A stretch of 64,000 nt of DNA from Gyrodactylus bullatarudis (lineage: Eukaryota > Platyhelminthes > Monogenea > Gyrodactylidea > Gyrodactylidae): positions 794,812 through 858,811 of the forward strand of contig SSNU01000127.1 of assembly GCA_012064415.1 (NCBI GenBank), read 5' to 3'. The notes below the pieces were generated by a model that saw nothing but the letters and a program-made list of their open reading frames with translations, was not told the origin of the DNA and made no database searches. The translations under genes were made by a program, and so were the position numbers. This document shows, one piece after another, positions 20,966 to 34,602 of this stretch (within the stretch, counting starts at the first letter, position 1; each line of letters opens with the position of its first letter).

Positions 20966-22139
20966 CAAAATAGAAATGAGATAAACGAAATTGTGAAAAG
21001 TTTCAAATTAAAAGCATTTTTTGACCAATAAAAATAAGAGAAATTTCATTTTTAACAATTTTAATAGGACTTGAGTCATTTTTGAAACTTTTAATAAGAA
21101 ATATTGTAAATTTAATTTATGCAAATAAAACATTAGAAAACGTTTTTAATTTGAAAATTTTCAACCAATTAACAGACATGACAAGATTATTCATCATGAT
21201 AAAAAACAACATTCAGATCTCATTTGAAGAGAAAAATAAAAAAACCTTGCCTTGCATGATAAGCAGAGGAAATGAAAGAACAAAACATGGGAAACGGTTG
21301 TTCCATGCTTTTCTTTTTTCAAATTATTATTATGATAATATATAATAATTTCTTCATTCTCTCAATGTATCTTCACAATGATAATGAGACAAATTTTACT
21401 AGTACTAATAAAATTGTTTTGTGAATGTGTAAGATGTGAGGGTTAGGGAGGAAGAAGAAAGGAAAATTATTAGACAAAAGACTCGCAGTTTGTACTTTAA
21501 ACCAACGGGAGATCATTTCATTCTAGTGTACTTGAGAAAGAAAATATATCCCCATGTCCAAATCTTTTAAATTTTATTGAATGTCAACGAAATCAAAATC
21601 AGTTTCTCATGAGAAGGGATAGAAATTTCCCATTTTAATATCCATGAAATAATCTAATAAAAGAATAATAATTCTGCGTAATAATTCCTTTGTAGACAAG
21701 ACTGTCTTGTTTGTTTTTATAAGAGATCAAACTATGCTTTACTGCTCTCATTTTACAAACTATAAACAAAATTTTATCATTAGACGACGTGAATACTAAA
21801 GCTTGATATCAAAAATTGGCTTGAAATTTTAGACAAAACTCGCACCATTATCTGTTATGAAAGAAAAAATTTGTTTTTTATCATTTAGCTTAACAATTTT
21901 TATGTTTTAACTTAATAAAGTTTTAATCTTTTTGAAGAAATAATATTTTATAAATTCTTGGGGAATGAGTTTTACCAAAAACATGTGACAACACTGTGTT
22001 GTGATAGAATTTTAATTGATGGTAATTTCGTTAACCTTGATAATTTACAAAAGTTTTATGATACATTTTATTGAAGATCATGTGCTCAAAAAATAACACG
22101 TCATCAATCAGAAAGCAGATGATTTCAAAGTGATCCAAA

Positions 22140-22230
22140 GTTTATTTTTAGAATCAAATAAATCTAATTCAAGAGTCCCCCCCCATCATCTTGTCAAGAT
22201 CCAATTTTGATTTCTCGATCACTTTTACTG
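22140..22230. repeat. Family A fragment
   Basis: Shares 'tttttagaatca', the C-run followed by 'catcatcttgtcaagatcc' and 'ttttgatttctcgatc' with the centre of the element at 16285-16900. Truncated on both sides. Confidence 0.4.
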
Positions 22231-23544
22231 CCTGAAAATTTTGATAGTCATTTTCATTTCAACTATCTTTAGAAAATACTTATCTTTAATGTAATTAAGT
22301 TAGTCCATGCCTAAAAATGAAGAAGAAAAGAAAGACCACAAACACAATCCAATAATGTGTCTGTCTAACTTTAATTTTTAATTAGTTATTCTTTAAATGG
22401 AGAATCAATTCAATCATAGATTATAATCTCGAACAAGAAAAAACATATTTTCTATGAGTAATTGCATTTAATATTTTATGTGTATACGGAAAATAATCAC
22501 AAAAAGTTTATGATAAATAATGATCATGTTTATTGATATAATTACTATACAGCGTGTAGTATACACCTCTTGCCTGCACATATAAAACTTTTCCCATTTT
22601 TTTTCTACAAAATAAGATTCCCCCCATTCATGTAATTCATGACCTCATTTGGGATTTGTAAGAGACATGGAGGGAGAAATTAGTCACTAGCTAAATATTC
22701 ACTTCACATTTCTTGCTCGACTGGATAGTGTGAATAAAATTTATCCCAAAAAATTACACTGATGAGATCATCTATAGAAGAAAACTATTTTGAATTACCT
22801 AATAGGTAATACCTATTATTTTCATTTGTTAATTTCTTTTTCTTCCATCTTCAAAGATTAATTACCAAGTTGGTTGATATGATTTTTACAAGAATTTCGA
22901 TAATTTCAAGAAAATAATTGCCTTCCTGACTAACCAGTCAAAAATATTGAGTTTTTTTTGTAAGAATACTATATAGTACATTCTCAACTTTAAGTCAGCT
23001 TTAGTTTAACGTTATATGCCCAGCCTATGAATATTCGTATCCAAAATTCATTAGATAATCCAGGATGATTCATATGAGTAACATGACCTAAATTACTAAC
23101 CATCTTGTCAGAATTCCATCCAGGGTTACATTACAATTTTGACAGTGGCTATATTGGTTACCTTTCGATTATTTCAGTACAACACAAAATGATAATTGTA
23201 TAAAACTGTACAATACAATTTGGAAAATAGAGAAAAAACATACCTGGAAGGAATAATTTACAATAGAATCAAGTCTTGACATAACTAAAGTACAGTGGAT
23301 AGTCGTATCCAAAATTTTATGATTTTTTCTCTTTCTCACGAACTATAATGCATACTTGGGAAGTGAAATGTGTGTAGAGGGATGCGTGTTTAAACCTCAT
23401 GAGGATCTTTCATCAAGGATCAAGTGTACTATGCTACCATAAGGCTTTATTCATTACCTTAATTTTTTTCATCTCCAATCATGTTTCGTATTGCACTCTT
23501 GAACTCTTGTGTTATTATATGAAAAGAATTTATTAATATAAACT

Positions 23545-23640
23545 AGACTTGGACGAAATTTTGCAAAAATACTTAAATCGCCCATCGGTATGATAAATAA
23601 AAATCTTCAAGTATTTAAGTGAAATCTCACCAGAGGGGAA
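23545..23640 (+). repeat. Family F repeat, copy 2
   Basis: Diverged direct copy of 20872-20965, beginning tagacttggacgaaattttg. Function unknown. Confidence 0.5.
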
Positions 23641-23934
23641 AAAAGACCCCCCTACTCCGTCACCAAACTTGGGAAAAAGCTATTTTTCGATAAAAATAAA
23701 TTTCAGTGAAATAATATAAGTTTGGATATCTTTTGATACGAATCTATGTACGATCAACCAAGCTTAGAGAATTCTTCAGCAAAAAAAGCTCTTTCGAATG
23801 AATGTTGGTAGAATGAAAGTTATAATTTTTGCTCAGATTATACAGAAACCCTACTCATAACTATGATGATGATTTCGAACACTAAATTAAAAAGGGGCAG
23901 AGGGAAGAGGGTAATTTTTGGTTCATAAGTCACA

Positions 23935-24160
23935 GGTCTAACTGTAGCGCCAAATTCCCATTTTTTTGAACTTTGAGTTAAAATTCTTGTTGATTTCAAT
24001 GTGAGAGAGTGATCAAAAGTTGATTTTTAGGATCACAATTATTCAAAGATATTAAATATGCTGAATCTTGTTTTAAGAATTACCCCATAATCGTGTCAAA
24101 ATCAAATTTTGATTTTTTCATCATTTTCCCTACTTGAAAGTCAAAGCTCAAAAAAATGGG
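23935..24160. repeat. Family A fragment
   Basis: Aligns by eye with 16400-16620 (gcgccaaattcccattttt, gttgatttttaggatcacaa, gtgtcaaaatcaaattttga). Lacks recognisable ends. Confidence 0.5.
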
Positions 24161-24779
24161 TTTGAGCCCTTGTTGAAAATTGTATATCTTGAGATAAGAG
24201 TCCCTCTGAATGAAGTAACAACTATCAAAGATAAAGTAAAGTATACTTAATATATTAGCAATATGCTAGCAATACGTATTAATGATTAGCTACGTGTAAT
24301 GTTATCATATGGGTTTAACTTTGATCTTCGTCATCGATTACAAATTTTTCCAAATGATATATTAATAAAGAATATGCACGATTGAACTTTTTCTTCTGTT
24401 CTTAGAGAGAGCTAATCAGATTTATTGATATTTTATGATTCAACAGATAAAATTTGAAGAGGATCTCTCTAAGAGTTGCAACAATCTAACACAACATAAA
24501 CTCATTAGAATTTATTATACTTTTCTATGGAGGAATCGTGGAATAGACGATTTTGAATCATCTCTCTTCCTGCAGAGAAAAAAAACATGAATTTTCATAT
24601 GATCGAGGCATTCATTCTCATCAGTTTAATTGGGAGGGAATGATTTAAAATGTATCTTATTCAAAATACTTAGACATTAAATTAAATAAGTTTCTGCAAA
24701 TACTTTTCTGATTTAAGCGAACGTCTGAAAAATATTTTTTGAATAATTTATGATCACAGACCTTAATATATTTATTGAT

Positions 24780-25336
24780 CAAGAGAAAATTCTTCCCAAA
24801 AAGAGACTAAAAGACCTTGACGTCACTTATTCTTATAGATTTGATTTTTCTGACTACTATAAGGACATTATAAAGAAATTCATTGGTCGACTCATTTTTT
24901 CAAAGTTTATGCTAGACCAGTTATAGAATATTGTTCGGCAGTATGGAATCCTGAAGGTAAAAAATGGTCGAAAAAAATTCAATCTGCACAAAGACGATTT
25001 GTACGGCTACTATCTTCGAGTTATTAAACTGAACTTACTCCCCGAACAATTCTCTTAGACTTATAAGAGAACTAAAGTTACTCTTTTCAAATCATCCCCT
25101 ATAGTAAGCTCTAACCGCCAAGGATTACGCTATAATATTCCAGAATTTGGCAACCTAAAAAAGCTGGCAATATTAATAAATGCAAAAACATATTTAGAAA
25201 TCTCAATAGATCAATTAAAAACCTAAGCTTGAATAAATTAAAAAAATGAACTCAAGAATAAATGTACTCAGATTAATATAAAGAATTATTATGTTTACAA
25301 ATATGTATTGTTGAATAAAACTATTATTATTATTCG
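24780..25336 (+). mobile_element. 5'-truncated non-LTR retrotransposon (LINE) with ATT-repeat tail
   Basis: The translation around 24800-25020 contains KDLDVTYSYRF, and in the next frame VYARPVIEYCSAVW followed by IQSAQRRFVRLL. This is the conserved region after the reverse transcriptase in jockey/CR1/I-type LINEs. A frameshift separates the two motifs and further stops follow. The copy ends in a short (ATT)n run at about 25318-25336, the usual 3' end of such elements. Dead. Confidence 0.75.
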
Positions 25337-26005
25337 ATTTATTTAAAAAACCTGTTTTCAGGTTGAAAAAGTTTGATTGAGGAAGTGCTATTTGTAATTT
25401 CGTATCTTTTGTTTAAAATCAGTCTCAAATTTTAAAAGTATCAAGATATTTTAAAAGTTTATCTTAGAAATATTAAAAGACAACTCTGTAATTATATAAA
25501 ATTTAATGTGATTTCATATAAATAATTTCATAGTAAAAATTTTTTATCGAAATATTGTGTAAATCCTAGTCAATTGAAGGTATGTAAATTCTCGAGCCTT
25601 ATTTAATTGTTATAACTTGAAAAAACACATGTCAACACATGTTACATTCAGGAAGAGGAATTGGATACAAATGTACTAATTTTACATACTTTTATTACAT
25701 ATCTCTCAAAAATCAGACAAAAAGGATGTTTTAAGAGGATACAGAAGTGAATTGTTTAACTATCTGAAAAATAACAATTGAATTAGATAATCTATTTTAA
25801 ATCAACCAAAATTTCGTTACTGTAAATTAATAAGCTAAGTTTATGCTTTCAAAGTAATAGTGAGTAGTCGTTTGATATGGTTTACAAACTTTACATCTAC
25901 CCTAATTGGTTTATGTTTTATTTCAAATACGGACCAATTTTAAATAAAAGTGAGGAGAGTTCAAATTACAAGCATTTCATCTACTGAAGAAGGTGCTTGA
26001 CCATT

Positions 26006-26191
26006 TCAATATCGAAACTTCTGGAAAGGACTTTTGATTTTATCAGATTCCATCATAAACCAAAAAATTTGTTTCCTATGAATGCTTTGCTTCTTAGATG
26101 GGTAAATGTAACCTGAGTATTTGGGAAATAAAATTACCCCATTTTTATGACCAGACAGAATGCAATTTTCGTTGTGATGATTAATTTCCAT
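26006..26191 (-). pseudogene. Serine carboxypeptidase (S10)-like fragment
   Basis: The minus-strand frame reads PKYSGYIYP, then QIFWFMMES and a following SPF. This matches the N-terminal part of S10 serine carboxypeptidases (SGY...FFYWFxES...P). The next expected block, with the WLNGGPG oxyanion-hole region, is not found downstream; the frame ends in a stop after KFRY. No catalytic Ser, Asp or His region is present. It may be a lone exon of a split gene or a pseudogene fragment. A possible short upstream exon with donor CAG/GTAAGA lies near 26475-26530, but its phase could not be confirmed. Confidence 0.35.
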
Positions 26192-26657
26192 TTATAAGAA
26201 TCCATATTAATAAACTTTTTCAATGGTGTAGGTAGCTGATGGAAAATATTATTTATCATTTGAGGAAGTCTCATAGTATAGAGAAAATCCGATTATACCT
26301 GTCAAATGCGTAGAGAGAGAGGTCATCTTTGGACTAAAATAATTTTATATTTCAAAACATGTCCGAGTCAGGAAAGGATTATGAAAATGATTCATTATTA
26401 TAAATCCAAGTTATTACTAATAACAGAATACCTTTTGGGTATTGGTTTGGAATGTCTACTACACTTCACTATATAGCATCTTACCTGCATTGTCAAAGTG
26501 GTAAGAAATCGAGTTGTGACTTGAGGCATGATTCATTTTCTGCCAGTCTGTTTTCTATAGAAGATCAAAATGTTTAAATTAACTCCCAAATTATGAAAGA
26601 TTAAGATAAAAAAAACCAATAAAGTTTTCAAATAAAAAACGATTTTATTAAGATTTA

Positions 26658-26871
26658 TTAACCTTTTCGGTGCCGAGACTATTTCACAATTTTTATAAAA
26701 ATCAAAATTTAGCTATGAAGATACCAAGTTATTTGGCCAAAAATATTACTAATGCAAGTTCATATTGTATGCTTCAATTTAAACTTTAATTGATCCAGAA
26801 ACCTGTCAAACTGGTAGAGTTATAAAGGTTCAAAAAAATTGGAAAATGGACATTGGCACCGAAAGGGTTAA
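26658..26871. mobile_element. TTAA-bounded MITE (piggyBac-like ends)
   Basis: Begins TTAACCTTTTCGGTGCC and ends GGCACCGAAAGGGTTAA: a near-perfect terminal inverted repeat flanked by TTAA. TTAA target duplications and CCYT termini are typical of piggyBac-type transposons. 214 bp, no coding capacity. A partial copy lies at 40698-40795. Confidence 0.7.
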
Positions 26872-28699
26872 GTCTGTTCAGACTGAAATCATGATAAAAA
26901 GTCATCATCATTTAAAAACTTTTTTTATTTGAAATTTTTCATAATTTTCTTTAATGTAAAGATGTTTTAAATTTTAAAATACTGGAAGAATGAACATCTT
27001 CCTGAAGAATTACTTGGTTCAAAATTAAGATTAGTTCTATCTATATTGACAGGTGATTTTAGAATTTTTCATATTAAATAATTTACAGTGTGGGAATGTT
27101 TAAATTAATAAAACTGGTAACTAAGCTTATCAAGATATCATCACCCATTACTAAAAGGTCAGAATAATCTTTTTTTTTCAGTTGAACATATGAAATCAAT
27201 AAGTATTTATTTCGTGTATGATTCTGAGCTTGCATTGTACACATCAGATCAAGATTTTTAACCAAGTCTTAATTGTATTTTGAGTATTCTACCCAAATGT
27301 ATTCCAATTCCAGGTAGAGATTTGATTTTTATTGTATTCTCCTGATATGGAAATTCCCCCAAAAAAATGTCATTTAAAAAATTGCGCACATCCATTTTGC
27401 AATCAATCATAAATGTCTTTTTTCATTTTTTTAAAAAACTGCATATATATCCATGAGTCATTTCTTTTGATTTGGTATCATTAACAGAATATTTCCTTGA
27501 ATGATTAATCAATCATGCCTCTTTGATAACTTGTATCCTAGTAGACATTTTTTAATAAAAACAAGGTTTTGAATTCATTTGGAAATATAACCCAATTATT
27601 AATTACTAAACTCCACAAATAAAAAACTCAATTGATGATGGGTGTTTTCTATCTATGGAATAAAAACTTTGGTGTCTACTTTCGTTCCTGTTTTCCATTT
27701 ATTCTGCAGTAGTAAAAATATACAAAAATAGGTACTTCAGAATTTATTAATTTTTAATTAACAGTCATTAGTCTATACAACATTTTTTCACGTATATGTA
27801 GAATCATTAGAGATACTGTTTTGTTTTTTTTTCAGTTAATTTATTCTCGATTTAACGACCGAGTCGCATACATAAAAAATAAAGAATTCATTGAATTGAA
27901 TAAATACAGTACTTTAGATGTAAACATTAGTATACATAAAAGTGCAAAGATTGTTTTTAGGCTTCTATAAATTATTTCTCAATAAATAAATTTAATTAAT
28001 TAAACCAAGATTACAAAAGAAGTGTATTGTACTAGCAAAAGTTCATACATTTCTTTCTTGGGGCATTTTGTTAGGTGTGAAAAAAACAATAGGGCAGATT
28101 TGTGGGCTCTCTTAAGTATCCAAGTCAAGTATAGATTCTGCAAGATATTGTATTGAAGAAGATAGAATAAGATTTTGATGTTTTATCAGAAACTCCAATT
28201 TCAGTCCAGGTTTGTTTATCATCCCCGACCTCATTTTGACATGAGAGAAAACATTTTCTTATTTGATCATGTTTCTACTTTTTTCGCATTGCATCTTCTA
28301 CAACTTAAAGGCAAATAGGGGGAAAACCCGTAGTTTTCATTATGTTTACAAATATGAATCATAAATGCTTTCAAGGTAAACTTTTTAAATGAACTACTTT
28401 ACATGAATTGATCTCTGGTTAACATAAAAATGAATATTTTAATAGCCATCATCAAAAACATTTAGAAGAAATATTATTATGATTTTCAATGCTTGTGTGT
28501 TACTTTATTTTAATGAATTTTAGTTCTATAGAAAGTGTTTATTGATGCCTATTCAAGAAAATCTTGAACTGTGATTGGTTTTCTCATTCATCCTGGTTAA
28601 ATTTGTTAGACCATTATGATAGAGTTTTTTGATTTTGTTCCTTATTCTGATTTGGTTAGAGCTCACTATTACCATTTATAAAGAAATTGAAAAAATTTT

Positions 28700-29120
28700 C
28701 TTTTGAAAAAAATTCCATTTTTTGAATTGGGCTAAATCTGCTCTTATGCAAAACCTCATTATCGTTTGGAGGCTGAATTTCGTATTTTTAAATCATTTTC
28801 ACTTCTTGAAGATGAATGAAATTTCGATGATTCGAAATCTCTCGAAAAATGGTCCGACTGTCGGAAATTTTGGTCTTCAGATCTCTTGTTTAATCCTGAT
28901 TCTGAAAACTGTCTTTTGACATCTTGACACCTTTACATCAATATAGGATTTTGGTGGCAAACATGACCATATTTTAATAAAAACTATTTTTTTCAGAATT
29001 TTTTTTCTTCAAATGGTTAAAGTAACCAACATGATCAGGATCTTAAAAAATCTTGATGAAAAAAATCGAGATTTTTGTGAAAATCATAAATCCCAACTGC
29101 ATATCAACCAATTCTGGTTT
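28700..29120. repeat. Family A element, one arm plus centre
   Basis: Carries the family blocks 'ttatcgtttggaggctgaat', 'aaatttcgatgattcgaaat' and, at the right end, 'aaatcccaactgcatatcaa'. The left inverted end is not evident. An ORF at 28722-28919 is entirely within the repeat and is not a gene. Confidence 0.55.
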
Positions 29121-32037
29121 GTAATCAGTGGTATGATGCAACAATTTTACAATGAATACGGAATCTAACATTTATCAGAATTTTAGAAGATAAATTCATA
29201 GGTCAAATTTTATTCCCAAAATTGGCTTTATCTTTAACCAAGATATCTACCAAAGGTTGGATTCTGCATTACAGAAAAAAAAAGATTTATACGAGGAGGT
29301 GTTTTTTTGATAAATGCACTAAATCAAGGCAATGTGATACATACAGAAAATACAGTGAATCTAAACCTGATTGATTCCTGTGAGGATAAACAAGTGTGTA
29401 CTTTGATTGAGGCATATTAATTTATAATTCTCTTCTTCTTTTTCTTCTTCTCGAGTAAAGCAAACAAATTATTCCCAATTAAAAATTTCCTGATCAAAAT
29501 AGATGATAAATGCGTTAGCTTAATTAGAAAACAAAAATACATTCAACTGTACAATGTAAATTTCGTTCATCAGAACATGATTATAGATTTTCATAAATTT
29601 TGGCCATTATTCGGTGATTCTTTCTGACAGTACTTAAATTGAACGCTTTTGAGTCCTGGTTATTCCAGGTCCTTAAGACAGTTAAGACATGTCTTAAATA
29701 TTATCAAAAATTGCCATAAATTTATTAATTAGAAGAAATAAATTATAAAATAACCGATGAGATTATTTATTTTTCTTGTTACAATATAATATTGTAATTT
29801 TTAATAAATCAGAAGGAGCACTTGGTCTTCAGTACCAGAAATTTTGGTGTCGCATTTCTGACACAGTAAATAACCCATGCAGAGACGAGGCTTAATTGAG
29901 CAAGAAAACTCTCTCTGCGGAGCATTTTGAGATGTTTCCTATGTATGTTGGAGCTAGGATGGTCTGAACTGCTAGATTCGTCTTAAGACAATTCTAGCTA
30001 GCTAGATTGGTCTGAAATATTTATAAATTTTTAGAATTATAGATTTATTTATTTCATAATAGAGATGTTCATTCAAATTTTTTAAACATTATCAATTAGC
30101 TCAACTACTCTTGAGTATAGAAAAGTCCCTTTTTGATAAATTCATGAATTTTATTAGTCAATAATAATAGGTAAAATTTTTCACAATACCAAACCTGATC
30201 ATGCATGTAAAAATAAATTTAGTTTTTAAGAATACATTGTGTATTCAAGGTTTACACAAAAGGCAGAAAGGAATAAATATTAAATATTTCAGACAAATCA
30301 ATTTTTATCTTTTTATAATGTTTTTATAAACGGCAATTTTTCATAATTCATCTTACCTTAAAGACCCAAGGTTCATTCCTGGACTGAAATTCTTTTAGGA
30401 TGGAATTTTCAATAGCTAAATGTTTATTTTAAACTCTTTTGAAAACATTATCTCTTTTTAAATATCTATTTAATTATTCTTGTGATCATCTGTAAAATCA
30501 CATGATTTAGAAATTTTTTTAGAAGTCCATTTTTAACAACAGTTTCTACAGATTCTTTTTGTTCTAAAAAATTATGGTTGATTTGAGTTTCTCCAAAAAA
30601 CATTTACAATACTACTTTCTCTTATTGATTTGAATTTATACTCTACGAGAAATATTAAACTGCATCATCAAACTATCCAGTTAAAACAAACAATATTGAT
30701 GTTAATTATTGGATATAATAATCCTTTACATGTTTACTAGCTTAGTCATGTCATATTCCATGCATAGCTATTCAAATGCAGAAAATAAAAGGAATGGATC
30801 ATTTGTCATAAACACTTGTAAGAGATAGAGAGATGCGTATCAGTCAGCATATATTGGAAGAAGACGGAAAAACTTTTTGACTTTTGGATTTTTTAGTTAA
30901 TGAGTTTTTAATCTATGCACAAATGAGAATGTATTGGAAATAACTGATAAACAACAAACTCTACTTGGAAAAAAGGAAGTTTCATAATAATTATTATTAG
31001 CAATAAGAGACCTCATGTTGTGGGTATTTCCTGTCAATAAACCCATACAGGTTTATTTCCATCCCCTGAAGAAAATGTTCCTCACTCTATATTTTTTATT
31101 TAAATACGATGATTATTTTGAAAAAAACTCATCAACACAGTGTACTACGTCTCTTCTATGCATAATGCCTTTCTGAGTCATACAGGCTTTCAAGCTCTAC
31201 AGAAGTATGTGAAACGAATGTACATTTTTCCCCCAATGTGTAATATAAATTTTGTTTTCAATTTCTCTCGACATTGAATTTATTCTTTCTGCGTATAATG
31301 CGATGAAAAAAATATTATTTTAAATATACGTGGGACCATAGTTACTAAATTGCCTCAATGCACAGGGAGTAAATATTCAAAAGCATGTTCTCGAGAATGT
31401 GCACGAGAGCGAAGAGTGGGTAATAAATTTTAATAAAATTAATACAAATTCGACTTTAAATAGGATGGAATACTTGGAGGAAAGATATTTCTAGCCGTTG
31501 AAATGTTTACAATCGGAGAATTTTGACACAAAAAGTCGTTAGATAAACATCTCAATGCTTTCACTTATAAAAAAAATATTATTCTGCCTAATTTCGATTA
31601 ATTAATTTGGATGAGTCATTTCACGTTAAAAGGGATAGCTTCTCAATTCAAGACAAGATATGAGTTGACATAAATCATAGAAAGAATTGCTTATCAGAGT
31701 TAATGTGGTAAAAATAGATTTTGCACAGAAAAGTTAAAATCATTTTACCGTGTTTACTTATAAGTAGATACGCAAAGAAGAATAAATATCTTGTGACTTT
31801 TCTTAAATTAATCTGTATTCAAATTTTATGGTTTGAGTATCCATTTTGAACTTGGATCATCCTAAAACCTGATTAAATTCACGAGATTTTTATATTTCTT
31901 GATTTGGTGCAGCAAATTATATAAACAATCACATTTATGTATAAAGTATTAAGTGTTTAAATGGATATAAAACTGGTGTAATATATATAATTTGTATTTA
32001 ACCTCATCTTCACGTGTTTACTTTTCTCAACTAAAAC
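29121..32037. other. Gene-poor AT-rich stretch
   Basis: No gene, tRNA or assigned repeat. Small palindromes such as tctagctagctaga (about 29994-30007) are present. A Cys-rich open patch near 31340-31420 was considered and not called. Confidence 0.4.
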
Positions 32038-34568
32038 ATGGCGACATGGAGCTCAGATAAGACCCTGATTATTCCTGATTCGTAGAGGGACTTTGATCAT
32101 TTTATGTGAACAGTTGCCCGGATGTTCAAGGTGGTTCAAGTTACCAAAGATGAGGCCAAAATTGACAAATTCTGTTCGCTGTTAGATGTATCATCGGCTC
32201 ACAAGGTCAGGGCTGTATAGTATACAGTGTATACCCTGGTGAGAATGATTTGGATGATGTATCATGGACAGACTTTGTGGCAGTTATGAGAACGTATATT
32301 TGCCCAGTTCCTTTCATATGGTCGGCCAATGAGCAGCCCGAAGTCAATGTCATGATGGCTAGCACGAGATACTCGAGGAAGAATCCCTTCTGTTTGACTT
32401 GCAAGAAGAAGGAATATCACCCAGAATGCATCAAAAATTATTCGACATATCGAAAGTGTAAGAAGAAAGGCCATTATGCAAGTGATTGTAAGAACCCGCA
32501 AGTCAATGAAGTAGACGAAGTGGTGGTAGAAAAAAATTTGTCTGAGATCTCAATAAAGCATAATGCACTTTATTCATGTGTTTGTTCTCTGAAGTATGTA
32601 GAAATTGAAATCAACACGGCAAATAAGATCAACATGCAGTTCTTGGTAGATAGTGGCAGCTCAGTTAATTTAATTCCTAGATGGTTTGCTGAGACTCATA
32701 AATTTGAATGTGAAGCCTTGTCAGCGTCGGTTCATATTAGTGGAGTTGATGGAAGTAAGGTCAAAGTGTTTGGTATCGTCAGAAACCTAAGCATAAGCTA
32801 CGATGGAGCCAGTTGTGTGTGTTCTTTCCTAGTAACAGAGCTGGAGAAATTTATTTTGAATCGGCAAACGTGTGAAGTGTTGGGTATTTCATTATCTCTG
32901 ATGCAGTCAAATCATGTACGTATTAATGGTGACTCTTTCAGCGCTAGCCTCAGATTAGCACGTGAGATTGATAAACGGAACTTAATATTTCATTATAAGA
33001 ATGTACCTGTCTCACTCATGCCAAAAGTTGAATCGAATCTTAAAGAATGGCTGAAGGCCGGTATCATTGAATCAGTAGATAATCGTATCATGTCTGCACC
33101 TCTATCAATCGCACACAAAAAAACGGTGAGATTAGGCTTACGAGTGGATATCACAGGACAGCTAATTTGTCCATTGATCCTGGCTCTTATCCCACCCCAC
33201 GCATCGAAGTACTTCTCTCAAAGGTTTCTAATTGTAAATATTACTCGGTGATTGATCTTTCAGATGTATATCATCAAATTGAATTGGAAAAGGAGTCGAG
33301 GTACTTGACGTGCATATCAACGCACTTGAGGTACTTACAATTCACCAAGTTACAATTCGGATTATCAGCAGCCCCAAGGATATTCCAGGAAGTCGAGAGC
33401 ATTGGCTGGAATACCTCTAATGGCGGTGTTTCAGGATGATATTATAATTGGTGGACGAACGGTGGCAGAGCATGATGAAGTCTATGACATGGTTTGCAGT
33501 AGGCTGAAAATCCATGGTTTCAAAATCAATTTGATGAAGCTTCAGAAACGTAGTGAGAAAATTCAATTTATGTGATTCATCTTTGAGAATGGGAAAGTCC
33601 TACCTGATTCAACCAAAATTTCCAAAATTAGATCGTTAGGTGCACCCACCAATAAGACTCAATTGCGGAGCCTATTAGGTTTGCTACAGTATTATGGTAT
33701 GATGTGCCAGAGCTATTCGCCGGTACTGAGCAAGGTATTTGCTTTACTACAAAAGAATGTGGAATGGCATTGGTGTCAGGAGTATACGAATGCCCTTGAG
33801 ACAGTGTTGACCAGAATTGCCAAAGCAAGTGTTATGATATTTGATCCGAAAAAAATGGTGTACTTAAGCACGGATGTGTCAGCTGAGGGCCTGGGTGCAG
33901 TTATTTCTTATGATCCCGAAATGAAACAGGTCATACATTACTCGAGTAGACTACTCAAACCAGCTGAAAAAAGGTACTCCAATTTGGAGCGGGAAGCGTT
34001 AGCTGTAGTGTACGGTGTCCGGAAGTTCTACAGGTACCTGATTGGCAAAAAGTTTTTCATTCAGACGGATCACAGTCCACTGCAATACATATTCTCTGAC
34101 CATTCAGAAAACAGACGGGTCTCCTCGAGGGTTGATGGATGGAGACAATGGTTGTCGATATTCAATTATGTAATCAAGTATAGAGAAGGTGAAAGAATGG
34201 TCAGAGTGCATGTGGATGTGGCTCATATTGATGGTAAATTGATACTAGTGTTGGTTGATTCCTTCTCCAAGTGGGTTCAAATGAAAATTTCACCGTCCTT
34301 GTCACCTGAACACACCATTGAAGCGCTTCATGAAGTCTTCCAATTGATTGGGTATCCAAGAGTTTTGGTATCGGATAATGGGACTAATTTTGTGGCTTCT
34401 CAAATGAAGGAGTACGCTGAGGCCAAGAACATTTCACTTGTACAAACTCCTCCGGGTCATCACCAATCGAATGGCATTGCAGAATCACTCATCAGAGATC
34501 TACGAATGTTTTTGGCAAAGTCGGTGATAACGAACATCAGGAAAGCAATCAATGAAATCCTCAACTAA
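32038..34568 (+). mobile_element. Defective Ty3/gypsy-type LTR retrotransposon interior
   Basis: Domains run in gypsy order. A gag start at 32038 is broken by stops. A zinc-knuckle remnant CKKKGHYASDC (first Cys position is Tyr) lies near 32460, and a protease LVDSGSSVNLIP near 32645. Reverse transcriptase motifs YYSVIDLSDVYHQIEL, FGLSAAPRIFQ and FQDDIIIGG occupy 33240-33455. RNase H motifs LSTDVSAEGLGAV and LEREALAVVYGVRKF follow, then integrase with VHVDVAHIDG, SDNGTNF and PPGHHQSNGIAE. Frame changes near 33165 and 33395 and a stop at about 33573 inactivate pol. RNase H runs straight into the integrase core: the RNase H end and the integrase zinc finger are deleted near 34198. No flanking LTRs are visible. 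GC content is noticeably higher than in the surroundings. Confidence 0.85.
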
Positions 34569-34602
34569 AAAATTTCTGAAAAATATTTTATTTGTCTTCT
34601 TA

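Noticed and set aside
22759..22800. CTGATGAG followed by an A-rich stretch, hammerhead-like at first sight
   Set aside because: No GAAA at the right distance, no helix II and no helix I.
31340..31420. Cysteine-containing open patch followed by GTAATA
   Set aside because: No in-phase partner exon and no family recognised.
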